Origin: Microbacterium sp.
Lineage (GTDB): Bacteria; Actinomycetota; Actinomycetes; Actinomycetales; Microbacteriaceae
Direction of reading: 5' to 3'
Assembly (NCBI GenBank): GCA_013823625.1
Contig: PNMM01000001.1
Location: 310,001 to 374,000 of the forward strand
DNA length: 64,000 nt
Position 1 is the stretch's first letter; every line of letters starts with the position of its first letter. This document shows, one piece after another, positions 44,936-56,979 of this stretch. The translations under genes and the position numbers were made by a program. Under the pieces are notes generated by a model. It searched no databases. It was not told where the DNA came from and worked only from the letters and a program-made list of their open reading frames with translations.

Positions 44936-45589
44936 GTGGGACGGCATGAAGCGATCAACTCACGCCTCGGCGCCCCCGACGACCGTGCCACGCACGGCGG
45001 GGGAGGAGGCGACGATCGGCGTGCCATCGCTCCCCATCTTGAGCGTCACGTGCGTGCTCCCTGGTCGCTCCCCGTGTTTGCCTCCGCTGTCTCTCTCGCT
45101 TTCGTGCTCGCCGCCATCACTGATCAGTCGCCCGTGATGGCACTCGAAACCATCACACCGGCACCTGAGCAGGCGACACAGCAGTTCATTGCCACCGATG
45201 ATTACGTCAGCAGCATCGAGCCCATCGAATGGCTGACCTCTCGAGTCATCCCCTACGGCTCGGCTCCTGCCGCGGGCTCGCCCGGTGCCGGCACGGCCAT
45301 GGCGATCGCGTTCACGATGGTGACCGACAAAGGCTGGAGCATCGCCGAATACGACTGCCTCGTCGCCCTCTGGAACAAAGAATCGCGGTGGAACGTCTCG
45401 GCCGAGAATGCGAGCTCGGGCGCCTACGGAATTCCCCAAGCCCTGCCCGGCGACAAGATGGCATCAGCGGGCAGCGACTGGCAGACCAACCCGGCAACCC
45501 AGATCACGTGGGGCCTCGGCTACATTGCCGCGCGGTATGAGACGCCCTGCGGCGCGTGGGCGCATAGCCAGCGTGTGGGCTGGTACTAG
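44936..45589 (+). CDS. Secreted/membrane-anchored protein with lytic-transglycosylase-like (lysozyme) domain
   Basis: A 217-residue protein with a basic N-terminal cytoplasmic region, one hydrophobic segment (about residues 43-62), and a C-terminal domain that reads YDCLVALWNKESRWNVSAENASSGAYGIPQALPG. The ESRW glutamate is the expected catalytic residue of SLT-type lytic transglycosylases, and GLGYIAARYETPCGAWAH ends the domain. It probably cuts peptidoglycan glycan strands outside the membrane. GTG 44936 is used. Confidence 0.88.
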   Translation: MGRHEAINSRLGAPDDRATHGGGGGDDRRAIAPHLERHVRAPWSLPVFASAVSLAFVLAAITDQSPVMALETITPAPEQATQQFIATDDYVSSIEPIEWLTSRVIPYGSAPAAGSPGAGTAMAIAFTMVTDKGWSIAEYDCLVALWNKESRWNVSAENASSGAYGIPQALPGDKMASAGSDWQTNPATQITWGLGYIAARYETPCGAWAHSQRVGWY

Positions 45590-45601
45590 GCCTGAGCATC
45601 C

Positions 45602-45919
45602 ATGCCCCGCAGCAATCGTTCGCGCACTGACCGCCACAACAGCCGACGGCATCCTGACGAGACGGATGCCCCGCTCGACCTCGACCGCATTACCGCGGGT
45701 CTTCGGCGCTCGGTCGTCAAGCGCTCCGGAACCTGGAATGTGCAGCAGGTCTCGGCTGTTGCCGCGCAAAAGGTGTATCTGTGCCCCGGCTGCCGCCTTG
45801 AGGTGCCCGTTGGCCAGGCGCACATCGTCGCGTGGCGTGCCGACGGCCTCATGGGTGAGCAGGCTGACCTTGCCGATCGTCGACACTGGCACGCGCACTG
45901 CTGGAGGCTAGAACCATGA
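45602..45919 (+). CDS. Small conserved protein with CxxC...HxxHC motif
   Basis: A 105-residue basic protein. The second half holds YLCPGCRLEVPVGQAHIVAW, then RRHWHAHCWRL, that is a CxxC plus H...HxxC arrangement that could bind zinc, in the style of HNH-type folds but without the HNH core. Proteins of this sort are common in Microbacteriaceae with no known function. Its stop overlaps the start of the alpha/beta hydrolase (ATGA). Confidence 0.75.
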   Translation: MPRSNRSRTDRHNSRRHPDETDAPLDLDRITAGLRRSVVKRSGTWNVQQVSAVAAQKVYLCPGCRLEVPVGQAHIVAWRADGLMGEQADLADRRHWHAHCWRLEP

Positions 45920-46629
45920 GTGAACCCATTCGCAGTGCAACGGTGCTGCCGGCCGTGCGCACCGAGACCGAGCTGCACACGCCCGATGGGTTGACTCTCG
46001 TCGGCGAGCTCTCGGTGCCCGAGAGTCACGATCCGGTGGCGACGCTCGTGTGCTTGCACCCCCTGCCCACGGCGGGGGGATACATGGATTCGCACATCAT
46101 CCGCAAAGCTGCTGCCCGCCTGCCGGCTCTCGCCGACATCGCCGTGCTGCGCTTCAACTTTCGCGGCGTGAGCTCGCCGCGGGGTACGAGCGAGGGCTCG
46201 TTCGGGCATGGCGATGACGAGCGCCTTGATCTGGATGCAGCAATGGCCTTCGTCGCCGAGCGGGGCCTGCCTGACCCGTGGTTGCTCGGCTGGTCGTTCG
46301 GCACCGAGGTTGCTCTCAAGCACGGCCTCGAGCACGACGTTGTCGGGGCGATTCTGCTCTCACCGCCGTTGCATCGCACGACGGCTGCTGAAGTGGCCGC
46401 CTGGTCGGGCAGCGGCAAACGACTCGTGGTGGTTGTTCCCGAGTTAGACGACTATCTGCGCCCGCCCGAAGCGCTGGAACGTTTCGCGAGCGTGCCCGAG
46501 CGCGAGTTTGTGGCGGTCGACGGCGGCAAACACCTCTGGGTCGGCGAGAACCAAACCGTGCGCGTGCTCACCGAGATCGTGGCGCGACTGAACCCTGCTG
46601 TCTTGCCTTTGCCCGAAGAGTGGCCGTAA
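45916..46629 (+). CDS. Alpha/beta hydrolase
   Basis: A 237-residue hydrolase-fold protein. The nucleophile elbow GWSFGTEVAL gives Ser about residue 127, the oxyanion-hole part is VCLHPLPTAGGYMDSH, and FRGVSSPRGTSEG matches the CocE/YqjL-like alpha/beta hydrolases that carry an Asp then His in GKHLWVGE. Substrate unknown. It is translationally coupled to the small Cys/His protein and is convergent with, and directly abuts, the AI-2E permease gene. Confidence 0.9.
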   Translation: MSEPIRSATVLPAVRTETELHTPDGLTLVGELSVPESHDPVATLVCLHPLPTAGGYMDSHIIRKAAARLPALADIAVLRFNFRGVSSPRGTSEGSFGHGDDERLDLDAAMAFVAERGLPDPWLLGWSFGTEVALKHGLEHDVVGAILLSPPLHRTTAAEVAAWSGSGKRLVVVVPELDDYLRPPEALERFASVPEREFVAVDGGKHLWVGENQTVRVLTEIVARLNPAVLPLPEEWP

Positions 46630-47691
46630 CTACTTCTCTTCGAGCCTCGGCACGACGACCTGGTTGATCACGATGATGATCGACGCCGCCACCGGAATGG
46701 CGATCAGGGCGCCCAAGATGCCGAGCAGCGTTCCCCCGATGAGGGCCGCGATCACAACCACGACGCCGGGCACCTTGACCGCACGGTTCATGATGTTGGG
46801 GCTCAGCACGTACGCCTCGATCTGCATGTAGACGAGGTACCAAATGCCCGCGGCGATCACCGTGATGGTCGAGTCGGGGTTGACGAGCAACTGCGTCGCC
46901 ACGATGAGAATCGAGCCCGACAGGGTTCCGACGAGCGGCACGAGCGAAAACAAGAACGCAATGAAGGCAAACAACGCCGGATACGCGGCGCCAATGCTCG
47001 TCAAGAAGATGAAACTCGCGACACCGTTGATGAGGGCGAGCGACACCTGACCGACGACGTAGCGGCCGACGGCGTGCGAGACCTGCTCGGCAATGCCGAT
47101 GAACTTCTCACGACGTGAGCGCGGCACGAGGCGGTACAGCGAACGCTTGATCGAGCCCAACGAGGCCGTGAAGTAGAGCGTGAGAATCAAAATGATGAGA
47201 GCGCCGAAGATTCCCGTGGCGATCGACACGCTCACCGCGAGAACGCCCCCACCGATTTGCGTGAGGTTGTCAGGGTCAGTCAGGTAAGTGAGCAGGTCGT
47301 CTGCCGCCGCGCGCACGTCAAGCACCTCGACGGGGATGACGCTTTGAATCTGCCCGAGCAGTTGATCGAGCGACTCAGGGTTGGTCACATACTCCGTGAC
47401 TTGCGTGATGAGCTTGTTCGATTGCTCGATGACCACGGGAATGATGGCGAACACGAGGCCAGCGAACATGCCGAGTACGCCGACGAGAACCGTCAAGATC
47501 GCGGCCCAGCGAGGCCACTTTCGCGACTCGAGCCATGAAATCAGTGGGTCAAGGCCCAGCGCGATGAAGATGGCCGCACCGATGTAGGTGAGGATCGTCG
47601 CGAGTGACGCGAAGGCACCGCCGATGAGCAAGGCGATAAGCACGCCGAGCCCTCCGAAAATGCCGAGCCGGAATGCGTTGTGAATCTTCAC
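46630..47691 (-). CDS. AI-2E (TqsA/PerM) family transporter
   Basis: A 353-residue permease of the AI-2 exporter family (PF01594 type). It has about eight hydrophobic helices, a first pair at residues 8-45 and 60-90, a long soluble part (about 95-150) and GVASFIFLTSIGAAYPALFAFIAFLFSLVPLVGT near residue 225, with the final GGTLLGILGALIAIPVAA motif. Some members act in quorum signal export, others in Na+/H+ exchange or osmotic stress; this one's role is not shown. The next gene on the strand, to the right, starts beyond position 47722. Confidence 0.9.
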   Translation of the reverse strand: MKIHNAFRLGIFGGLGVLIALLIGGAFASLATILTYIGAAIFIALGLDPLISWLESRKWPRWAAILTVLVGVLGMFAGLVFAIIPVVIEQSNKLITQVTEYVTNPESLDQLLGQIQSVIPVEVLDVRAAADDLLTYLTDPDNLTQIGGGVLAVSVSIATGIFGALIILILTLYFTASLGSIKRSLYRLVPRSRREKFIGIAEQVSHAVGRYVVGQVSLALINGVASFIFLTSIGAAYPALFAFIAFLFSLVPLVGTLSGSILIVATQLLVNPDSTITVIAAGIWYLVYMQIEAYVLSPNIMNRAVKVPGVVVVIAALIGGTLLGILGALIAIPVAASIIIVINQVVVPRLEEK

Positions 47692-47721
47692 CGAATGTCC
47701 TCCGGGTCGTTCGATCGGCGC

Positions 47722-49380
47722 TTATTCGTCGCGGATCGCAAGGGTCTCTGCCTGCGACAGTACCCCGCGCAGTCCTTCGAAGTAGCCGGCTACCGCGTCA
47801 CGTTCAACACGGATGCGCGCGAGCCGGTCTTCGGCCTCGGCCACCATGGCGGTAGTGCGTTCTTCTGCGTCGCGCAGAAGTGCGGCGGCGCGGGTTTCGG
47901 CATTGTCGAGCACCGACCGTGCGGTTGTGTCGGCCTGAGCGCGAACGGCCTCAGCTTGGTCTTTCGACGCGCGATCAAGAGCCTCAGCTTCGGCCCGCGC
48001 AGTGCTTGCTCGCTCTTGCGCCGTCGCCAGCTGCGCGGTCGCTTCGTCGAGGTAGCGCTGCGTTTGCACGACGGCCTCTTGCTGGCGAGCCAGGTATTCA
48101 CGTTCTGCTTCGTCGCGTCGTGCGGTGAGCTCCACGTCGAGGTCGACGCGTGCTTGCTCGGACTCGCGGGCCAGCCGGGCACGGTGTTCGTCGTTTTCGT
48201 GCTGCAACTGAGCGCGCACGGCGATTGCCTCATCCGTCAGGATGCGGCGCTGACGTTCGCCGTCGCGCTCGAGCGCCGTGCGCTGAGTGGCGGCCTTCTC
48301 GTCGTGAGCAGCCCGCTGTGCCGCGATCTCGCGCTCGGCAGCGGTGCGTGCTTCGGCAATCTCGCGTTCGGCCGTTGAGCGGGCATCGGCGACCTCGTGT
48401 TGCACGGCCGTGCGCGCACTCGCGAGTTCTTCGGCCAGTGCCGTGCGGGCAGCCTCGAGCTCGAGTTCGAGCGAGGCGCGACCGGCGGCAAGGTGCTGTT
48501 CGAGTGCCGTGCGGCTGCGGGTTTCGAGCTGCTCAACCTCAGCGCGGCGGCGTCGCTCTTCGGCATCCCACTCCGACGAGCGGCGCGCGAGTTCGCTCTC
48601 GACCGATTCGCGCGTTGCCGCGAGCTCGGCCGCGAGGTCTGCCCGCGCGGCCTCAATGTCGGCGTCGAGCTGCGCACGGCGCGTGGCGTCGTCGCTCTCA
48701 AACGTGGTGCGAGCCTGCTCGGTGTCGCGCGCGAGGGCTCCGGCGGCCTCGCGGGCTTCGGCCACCTCGCGGTCGGCGACGACGCGAAGCTCGGCCAACT
48801 CACGCTCGGTCTCGGCCCGCAGAGCGGCGGCCTCTCGCTTGGCCGTCGCGCGCGCCTCGGCTGCTTCCGTGGCGACAGCACCGCGAATGGCGGCGGCCTC
48901 ACGCACAGCCTCTTGCACGAGGGCGTCGGCGTCGGCGCGAGCCCGCGTGATGGTCTCTTCTGCCTGACGGCTTGCGGCATCCGTCAGTTGGTTCGATCGT
49001 GCGGCGGCATCGGCGACCATGCGCTCGGTGCGTTCGGCGGTCTCTGACTGCAGACGTTGCGCCTCGGTCTGGGCGGCAGCCCGCAGCTTCTCGGCGTCGA
49101 TGTCGGCCTGGCTAATGAGGCGCGTCGACTGCTCTTCGGCCACGCGCAGGGTCTGCTCAAGCTTCGAACCGAGACCTGCGTAGGTCGGGCGACCGACCTC
49201 GTCGAGTTCGGCCTGCAGATCGTCGATGACCGCTTGCAGCCGACCAACCTCTTTCGCGCTGTCGGCGCGATCGGTGTTCGACTTGATGAGCTCACGGCGA
49301 ATCTCTTGCAGGGCGCGATCGACCTCTTCGCGCTTGTAGCCGCGCATTTCGCTGCCGAAGTCGTACTCAGTGTCTGCCAC
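47722..49380 (-). CDS. Large coiled-coil DivIVA-type polarity protein
   Basis: A 552-residue protein with an N-terminal DivIVA-like module (YDFGSEMRGYKREEVDRALQEIRRELIKS), then about 430 residues of nearly uninterrupted coiled coil, rich in EAR, AAE and TEAQ heptads, and a globular last 60 residues ending GVLSQAETLAIRDE. It has the look of Streptomyces Scy/FilP-like polar scaffold proteins. GTG 49380 is preceded by GGGAG; the longer frame to 49647 lacks a plausible start. It is divergent from the next gene, with a 305-base intergenic region. Confidence 0.83.
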   Translation of the reverse strand: MADTEYDFGSEMRGYKREEVDRALQEIRRELIKSNTDRADSAKEVGRLQAVIDDLQAELDEVGRPTYAGLGSKLEQTLRVAEEQSTRLISQADIDAEKLRAAAQTEAQRLQSETAERTERMVADAAARSNQLTDAASRQAEETITRARADADALVQEAVREAAAIRGAVATEAAEARATAKREAAALRAETERELAELRVVADREVAEAREAAGALARDTEQARTTFESDDATRRAQLDADIEAARADLAAELAATRESVESELARRSSEWDAEERRRRAEVEQLETRSRTALEQHLAAGRASLELELEAARTALAEELASARTAVQHEVADARSTAEREIAEARTAAEREIAAQRAAHDEKAATQRTALERDGERQRRILTDEAIAVRAQLQHENDEHRARLARESEQARVDLDVELTARRDEAEREYLARQQEAVVQTQRYLDEATAQLATAQERASTARAEAEALDRASKDQAEAVRAQADTTARSVLDNAETRAAALLRDAEERTTAMVAEAEDRLARIRVERDAVAGYFEGLRGVLSQAETLAIRDE

Positions 49381-49685
49381 GTGCCGTCTCCCGGTATTGG
49401 GTGGGGTGAACGCGTTCGAGTGTAGTCGTCGGCTGGCCTGTGGCGGCGCGAGACCTCGCCTCATGGGCACTCTCAATCGTCGGTCGAATCGGCCATCGCG
49501 CGAGAGTCGGCTATTCTGGAATGTCTTTGTTCTGCTGGACGCCCGTCTTCCGAAGACGGAACTCGCCCGATGTCGAGCGCAGGTGGATCGATGCGAACCG
49601 CATCGAAGGTTGGTTTCCACCGTCAAACGTTCTTGGGCCGCGATCATTCCTGACCGCGATGCGCCAGCACGAGAGGAGTAGACCC
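49381..49685. other. 305-base divergent intergenic region with two small palindromes
   Basis: No gene is seen. It contains a 17-base near-palindrome CCGTCTTCCGAAGACGG (49543-49559) and a TCGATGCG-aac-CGCATCGA hairpin (49588-49606). Either could be an operator or an RNA structure in the leader of the gene starting at 49686. Confidence 0.5.
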
Positions 49686-51551
49686 GTGCGATTTGTCGCA
49701 GCGATCGTGTTCTTTGTCGTCGCCGTTGTCGGTGTTGGTTTGGGTGTTGCCCAGCGCACGGTGTGGGCGCCGCCCGACCGCGTGACCGCTGAACTGCAGC
49801 TCGATTCCACGGCCACGGTCACCGTGATCGACGGCACCGCACTCAATGCCTACGATGGACGCCAGACCCTCGAAATCGTCGGCGGCGTCGTTGCCCCTCC
49901 CGTTGACGAAACGGTGTCGACAGATACCCCCGAGGTGGGGGACACTCCCGCTCCGACGGTAGACCCTGAGGCGCCGACCGAGACTGAGGCGATCGTGGCG
50001 GCCTACGGCCGCACGAGCGATGTGCTCGCATGGGTCGGCTCAGCGACCTACAACCTCGTGACGTTCGATGACACGACCGGTTCTCTCGTGAGCGAGCGAA
50101 TCGCGGGCTCTGAAATGGTCGTTCCGAACCCGGCCGGAAGCGACTTGTGGTTCGGCGACCTCGAGGGTGAGGGTGAGCTCGGCCTCACGGTCAATGTTCC
50201 CGATGAGGTTTCGATGCTCGTGGTGTCTGATGGCACCCTGCCGGCACCACAAGCGATGTCGATCACGTGGCCGCTCGACAACAGCACGCCGTTCTCGACC
50301 GTGCTCATCCTTGGCGGTGTCGGAGCACTGGTCGTCGGACTGCTCTTCTTGCTCTGGGCTCTCTTGCACATGCGTCGTCAGCGCGGGCCTCGGCGCAAGA
50401 CACCGAAGATGCCCAAGGTGCCGCGGCCCTCGCGGTATCGCCCCGCATCAACCCGCATGCGCCCCGGTCGGCCCAAGGGTCGTCGTGCCGCGCAGCGCGT
50501 CGCACTCCTTCCCGTTCTCGCCTTCGGCGCTGTGGTGCTCACCGCGTGCACGGGCGGCGGCTCGACCACCGTCGCGACGCCGACCCCCGAAGTAACCGAC
50601 GTTGCCGAGACCCCTGAGGTCGCCGTGACCGAGAACCAACTCGAACGCATCATCGCGCGCGTGGGTGCCACTCTCGAGCAGGCCGATGCCGAGGCCGATG
50701 CCGCGCTCGCCGAAACGCGTCTCGCCGGAGCCGCGCTGGAGTTGCGCCAGTCGAGCTACTCGATCAAGGCCAAAGTGGCTGACTTCACGATCGCGCCCGT
50801 GTTTCCGGCAGGCGACGTGCGGCTCACGCTGCCCGAGCGTTTGCCCGAAGAAGGCGACGTGTGGCCGCGCCGCGTGTTTGCGATCGTGCAAGCACCGGCC
50901 ACCGAGAACGACGCGGGCGAAGAGGTACGCACACCTCCGCTTGCCGTGTTGCTCGTGCAAGACGACCCGCGCAGTCAGTACAAGGTTCACTACGCCATCA
51001 CCGTGACGCTGCCCGAAGACGCCGAACAGCCCAAGGTTGCCCCCGCCGAGCTGGGAGCACCGCTGTTGCCCAGTACGACGCCGCTCTTGTCGGTATCGCC
51101 TGACGACGTCGCTCTCGGGTACGCCGACGTGCTGTTGCGGGGTGAAGAGAGTGAGTCGTTCGCGCTCTTTCAGGTAGAGGGTGACCCCCTCATCGAGCAG
51201 ATCGGCGCGGCCGCCAAGGCCGCGCGGCGAGCGGCGTTGCCGTCGACGGCGGCCATCGACTTCTCAAACGCCGTAGGCCCGCACGAGATCTTCTCGTTCG
51301 TCACGAATGACGGTGGCGCGCTCGTGATGCTCTCGCTCACCGAGACCGAGCGCGTGACGCCCACCGAAGCCGGTGCAGCGATCAACGCGCCGGCCGCTGT
51401 GGCCGCGCTCGTCGGCCGCGCCCAAAGCACAACGGGCGTTGAGGCGACCTACGGGCTGCAGATGCTGTTCTCAGTGCCTCCCGTCGGTAGCGACGCTCCC
51501 GTCGTGCTGCTCGGGTACACGCAAGGACTCATCTCTGCGAGGGAGATCTAG
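49686..51551 (+). CDS. Unusual fusion: N-terminal membrane protein joined to a lipoprotein-like domain
   Basis: A 621-residue protein. Residues 1-20 are a signal anchor (MRFVAAIVFFVVAVVGVGLGV). A Thr/Pro/Glu-rich and beta-rich outer domain follows, then a transmembrane helix at about 200-222, then a long basic Pro/Arg/Lys segment (RRQRGPRRKTPKMPKVPRPSRYR), a second hydrophobic stretch VALLPVLAFGAVVLTAC and a soluble domain of about 330 residues. LTAC reads as a lipobox, so the second part looks like a lipoprotein with its signal peptide stuck in mid-protein. An internal ATG at 50457 could start it. No family recognised. The downstream thioredoxin-fold gene overlaps the stop by one base. Confidence 0.7.
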   Translation: MRFVAAIVFFVVAVVGVGLGVAQRTVWAPPDRVTAELQLDSTATVTVIDGTALNAYDGRQTLEIVGGVVAPPVDETVSTDTPEVGDTPAPTVDPEAPTETEAIVAAYGRTSDVLAWVGSATYNLVTFDDTTGSLVSERIAGSEMVVPNPAGSDLWFGDLEGEGELGLTVNVPDEVSMLVVSDGTLPAPQAMSITWPLDNSTPFSTVLILGGVGALVVGLLFLLWALLHMRRQRGPRRKTPKMPKVPRPSRYRPASTRMRPGRPKGRRAAQRVALLPVLAFGAVVLTACTGGGSTTVATPTPEVTDVAETPEVAVTENQLERIIARVGATLEQADAEADAALAETRLAGAALELRQSSYSIKAKVADFTIAPVFPAGDVRLTLPERLPEEGDVWPRRVFAIVQAPATENDAGEEVRTPPLAVLLVQDDPRSQYKVHYAITVTLPEDAEQPKVAPAELGAPLLPSTTPLLSVSPDDVALGYADVLLRGEESESFALFQVEGDPLIEQIGAAAKAARRAALPSTAAIDFSNAVGPHEIFSFVTNDGGALVMLSLTETERVTPTEAGAAINAPAAVAALVGRAQSTTGVEATYGLQMLFSVPPVGSDAPVVLLGYTQGLISAREI

Positions 51552-52471
51552 TGGCTGACCCCATCCTCTCGGGCTCGGCTCTGCGCGGGGCCGTTGACCT
51601 GTCGGGGCTCGTTCGCGCGGCTCAGACGCCGACACCCGCACCGCGAAGCGACGGCGCGCCAGTATCGAGCGCGATCGTGCGCGATGTCGACGAAGCGAGC
51701 TTCGGCGACATCGTCGAGCTCTCGCGCACCGTGCCCGTCATCGTCGAGTTCTACGCCGACGGCATTGCCCCGGTGCTCGGCCCTGTCGTTGCCTCGTACG
51801 GCGGCCGCCTGGCCCTCGCCACCGTCGATGGCAATGGGAGCCCTCAGGTTGCCCAGGCCTTCCAGATTCAGCAGGTGCCCGCTGTCGTCGCGCTCGTCGG
51901 TGGTCGGCCGTTGCCGCTTTTCGTCGGCATGCCGAGCGAAGCCGAGGTGCGCCAGGTTCTCGACCAGGTGCTCGAGCTGGCTGAGCAGAACGGCATTGTC
52001 GGCGTGATCCCGGCTGGCGAGGGCGAGCCGGTCGAGGCAGAGGTCGCCGAGCCCCCGTTGCCGCCCCTGCACCAAGAGGCCTACGACGCCATTAGCGACG
52101 GCGATTACGCGGCTGCAGCATCCGCCTATCGCACGGCGATCGCGCAGAACCCGCGTGACCAGCTCGCGGTGGCGGGGCTCGCCCAGGTCTCGTTGTTGCA
52201 GCGACTCGAAGGTCTCGTGGCCGCCGAGGTGCGCGCTGCTGCCGCGGCCGCCCCCGATGACCGGGATGCTCAACTCGCGGTCGCCGACCTCGACCTCAGC
52301 GGTGGTCACGTCGACGACGCGTTCGCGCGCTTGTTGCGCGTCTTCCCGAGCCACGATGCCGAGGGCAAGGCCGCGATTCGCACGCGCTTGCTCGACTACT
52401 TCGAGATCGTCGGCACCGACGACCCGCGCACGGTCGCCGCGCGCCGCGCGCTCACGACGCTGCTCTACTGA
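51551..52471 (+). CDS. Thioredoxin-fold protein with TPR-like C-terminus (YbbN-type), lacking the CxxC
   Basis: A 306-residue protein. Residues about 45-145 form a thioredoxin fold (VPVIVEFYADGIAPVLGPVV, QIQQVPAVVALVGGRPLPLFVG), but the active-site CxxC is replaced by DGIAP, so it cannot do disulfide chemistry. The rest is a TPR-like helical repeat (residues about 180-300), as in the co-chaperone YbbN, which helps GroEL and DNA polymerase loading. GTG 51551 overlaps the stop of the preceding gene (TAGTG), implying a link between the two. Confidence 0.85.
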   Translation: MADPILSGSALRGAVDLSGLVRAAQTPTPAPRSDGAPVSSAIVRDVDEASFGDIVELSRTVPVIVEFYADGIAPVLGPVVASYGGRLALATVDGNGSPQVAQAFQIQQVPAVVALVGGRPLPLFVGMPSEAEVRQVLDQVLELAEQNGIVGVIPAGEGEPVEAEVAEPPLPPLHQEAYDAISDGDYAAAASAYRTAIAQNPRDQLAVAGLAQVSLLQRLEGLVAAEVRAAAAAAPDDRDAQLAVADLDLSGGHVDDAFARLLRVFPSHDAEGKAAIRTRLLDYFEIVGTDDPRTVAARRALTTLLY

Positions 52472-52546
52472 GCCCGCCGCGCACCGACGCCGCTGCACTA
52501 CTCACCGCGACGCGCCCTGACGAGGTGCCCTGCTGAGCCCGCCGCG

Positions 52547-54750
<2,204 letters not shown>

Positions 54751-54751
<1 letters not shown>

Positions 54752-56772
54752 CACGTGCCCTTCGGGTAGTCGATGCGCAGAATGTGCACGGGCTCGACAA
54801 AGGCGTCGAGGCGCACGTAGTTGTCGGCTCCCCAGCGGAACCGGTCGCCGGTGATGAGGTCTTTCACGTCGAACGTCGTGCCGGGCGTCAGCCCGAGGGC
54901 GGCAAGGTCGAGGTGCACCGTCGTGGCTCGCGCCGAGTGCGGGTCAACGTTCGCGACTACGATGATGCCGTCGCTACGGCCACTGCGCACGAACCGACCG
55001 GGAAGCACTTTCGAGTACACGAGAATCGCCTCGTCGTCACTCGAGTGCACGTGCAGGTTGCGCAGCTGGCGCAGTGCGGGGTGCTCGGCACGAATGCGAT
55101 TGAGAGTCGTGAGGTAGGGCGCGATTGACTTGCCCGCTGCTTCGGCGGCAGCCCAATCGCGCGGCTTGAACTCGTACTTCTCGTTGTCGATGTTCTCTTC
55201 GCTGCCGGGGCGCGCGACGTTTTCGATGAGTTCGTATCCGCTGTAGACGCCCCACGTCGGGCTCGCCGTCGCGCCGATCGCCGCGCGAACCTTGTAGGCC
55301 GGAACCCCGCCGAACTGCAGGTACTCGGTGAGGATGTCGTGGGTATTCACGAAGACGTTCGGCCGCAGAAAGGCACTCGTTTCGTGGCTGAGTTCGCTCA
55401 AGTACTGCTCGAGCTCACTCTTCGTGTTTCGCCAGGTGAAGTACGTGTACGACTGATGAAAGCCAACGGCGGCAAGGCTCTGCATCATCGCCGGGCGCGT
55501 GAATGCTTCGGCGAGGAAAACGACGTCGGGGTACTGGATGCGCACCTCACGAAGCATCCACTCCCAGAAGTGCAAGGGCTTGGTGTGCGGGTTGTCCACC
55601 CGGAAGATCCGCACTCCCCGCTCAATCCACAGCAGGACAATGCGGAGAATCTCGCGACTGATGCCCTCGTAGTCGTTGTCGAAGTTGAGCGGGTAGATGT
55701 CTTGGTACTTCTTCGGGGGGTTCTCGGCATACCGAATGGAGCCATCGGGCAGCGTCGTGAACCACTCGGGGTGCTCCGTCACCCAGGGGTGATCGGGCGC
55801 ACACTGCAACGCGAGATCGAGGGCGAGCTCGAGACCATTCTTTGCCGCCGTGCGAACGAACTCGACAAAGTCGTCGACCGTGCCCAGCTCGGGGTGAACG
55901 GCGTCGTGCCCACCGTCAGCTGAACCGATCGCGTAAGGGCTACCGGGATCATTCGGCCCCGCCGTGAGGGTGTTGTTGGGCCCCTTGCGATTGGTGAGCC
56001 CGATCGGGTGCACCGGAGGGATGTACACGACATCGAAACCCATTGCCGCGATCGCGGGGAGGCGCTTCGTCGCCGTAGCAAACGTGCCGCTCTGCCACGA
56101 GCCGTCTTTGCGTTGCTTGGCACCTTCGGAGCGCGGAAAGAATTCGTACCAGCTGCCCACGGCGGCCCGGGTGCGATCAACCCGCAGCACGAGCTGCTCG
56201 CTGCGCGTGAGCAAGCTGCGCAGCGGGTGAGCAGTGAGCGCCGCCACGACGCGCGCGTCGTGGGCGACCGCGAGTCGTGCGGCTGGAGTCAGCGTCATCT
56301 TGCGCATGACCGCGCGCGCGTCGGTGAGCACGGCTGCCGCAGGAGTGTCGGCCGCGAGCGTCGCCGCGCGCTCGAGCAACTGGGCGCCTTCGAGCAGCAT
56401 GAGCTCAGCATCCACGCCCGCCGCAATCTTGACCGAGGCGGCGTGCAGCCAGGTTTCCCAGTCGTCGGCAAAGGCCTCGACGTGCCAGTGGTGCGTGCCG
56501 GGCTGTAGCAGGGCAATGTCAACGTGCCAGCGATCGGTGCCGGGAGCGCCCTGTGCCAGAGGGTGACGTTCGACCGAGCCATCGGGGTTCGTGAGCACCA
56601 CCTCGGCGCCGAGCGCATCGTGCCCTTCTCGAAACACCGTGGCGGCAAAGGGCACCACTTCGCCCACGAATGCTGTGCTGGGCCAGCGATTCTCGGGCTG
56701 TTGAGGGCTCAAAAAACGAATCGGGATGCGCCCAATGCGGTGGGTGAAGGGCGGGGTCTGCGTCGATGCCAC
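54751..56772 (-). CDS. glgE: Alpha-1,4-glucan:maltose-1-phosphate maltosyltransferase
   Basis: GlgE (GH13_3) adds maltose units from maltose-1-phosphate to alpha-glucan chains, and is the defining enzyme of the GlgE pathway. The 673-residue protein has the family's N-terminal domains, GSWYEFFPRSEGA, GFDVVYIPPVHPIGLTNRKGPNNTL, catalytic RIFRVDNPHTKP and VFLAEAFTRPAMM. It is the first gene of the glgE-glgB operon and is divergent from glgP. No treS or maltokinase gene, which make the substrate, lies in the window. Confidence 0.95.
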
Positions 56773-56979
56773 CCTTTGACCCTACGCCGCGCCCGCATCC
56801 GATGTGCGGCAGCTGTGTGCACTCGGGCGTGCCGTTGGTCCTGCCCGGCGTGCAACCGGTGTCTCGGTGGGGGCACGGGTAGCCGAGGGGCGCGTTATGG
56901 AACCGGTTCCCTAGTGGTGTGCGGCTCGCCTAGAGTGGGGTGCTTGGGGTACCCCACCACGCCCCTACGCCGAGGAGTG

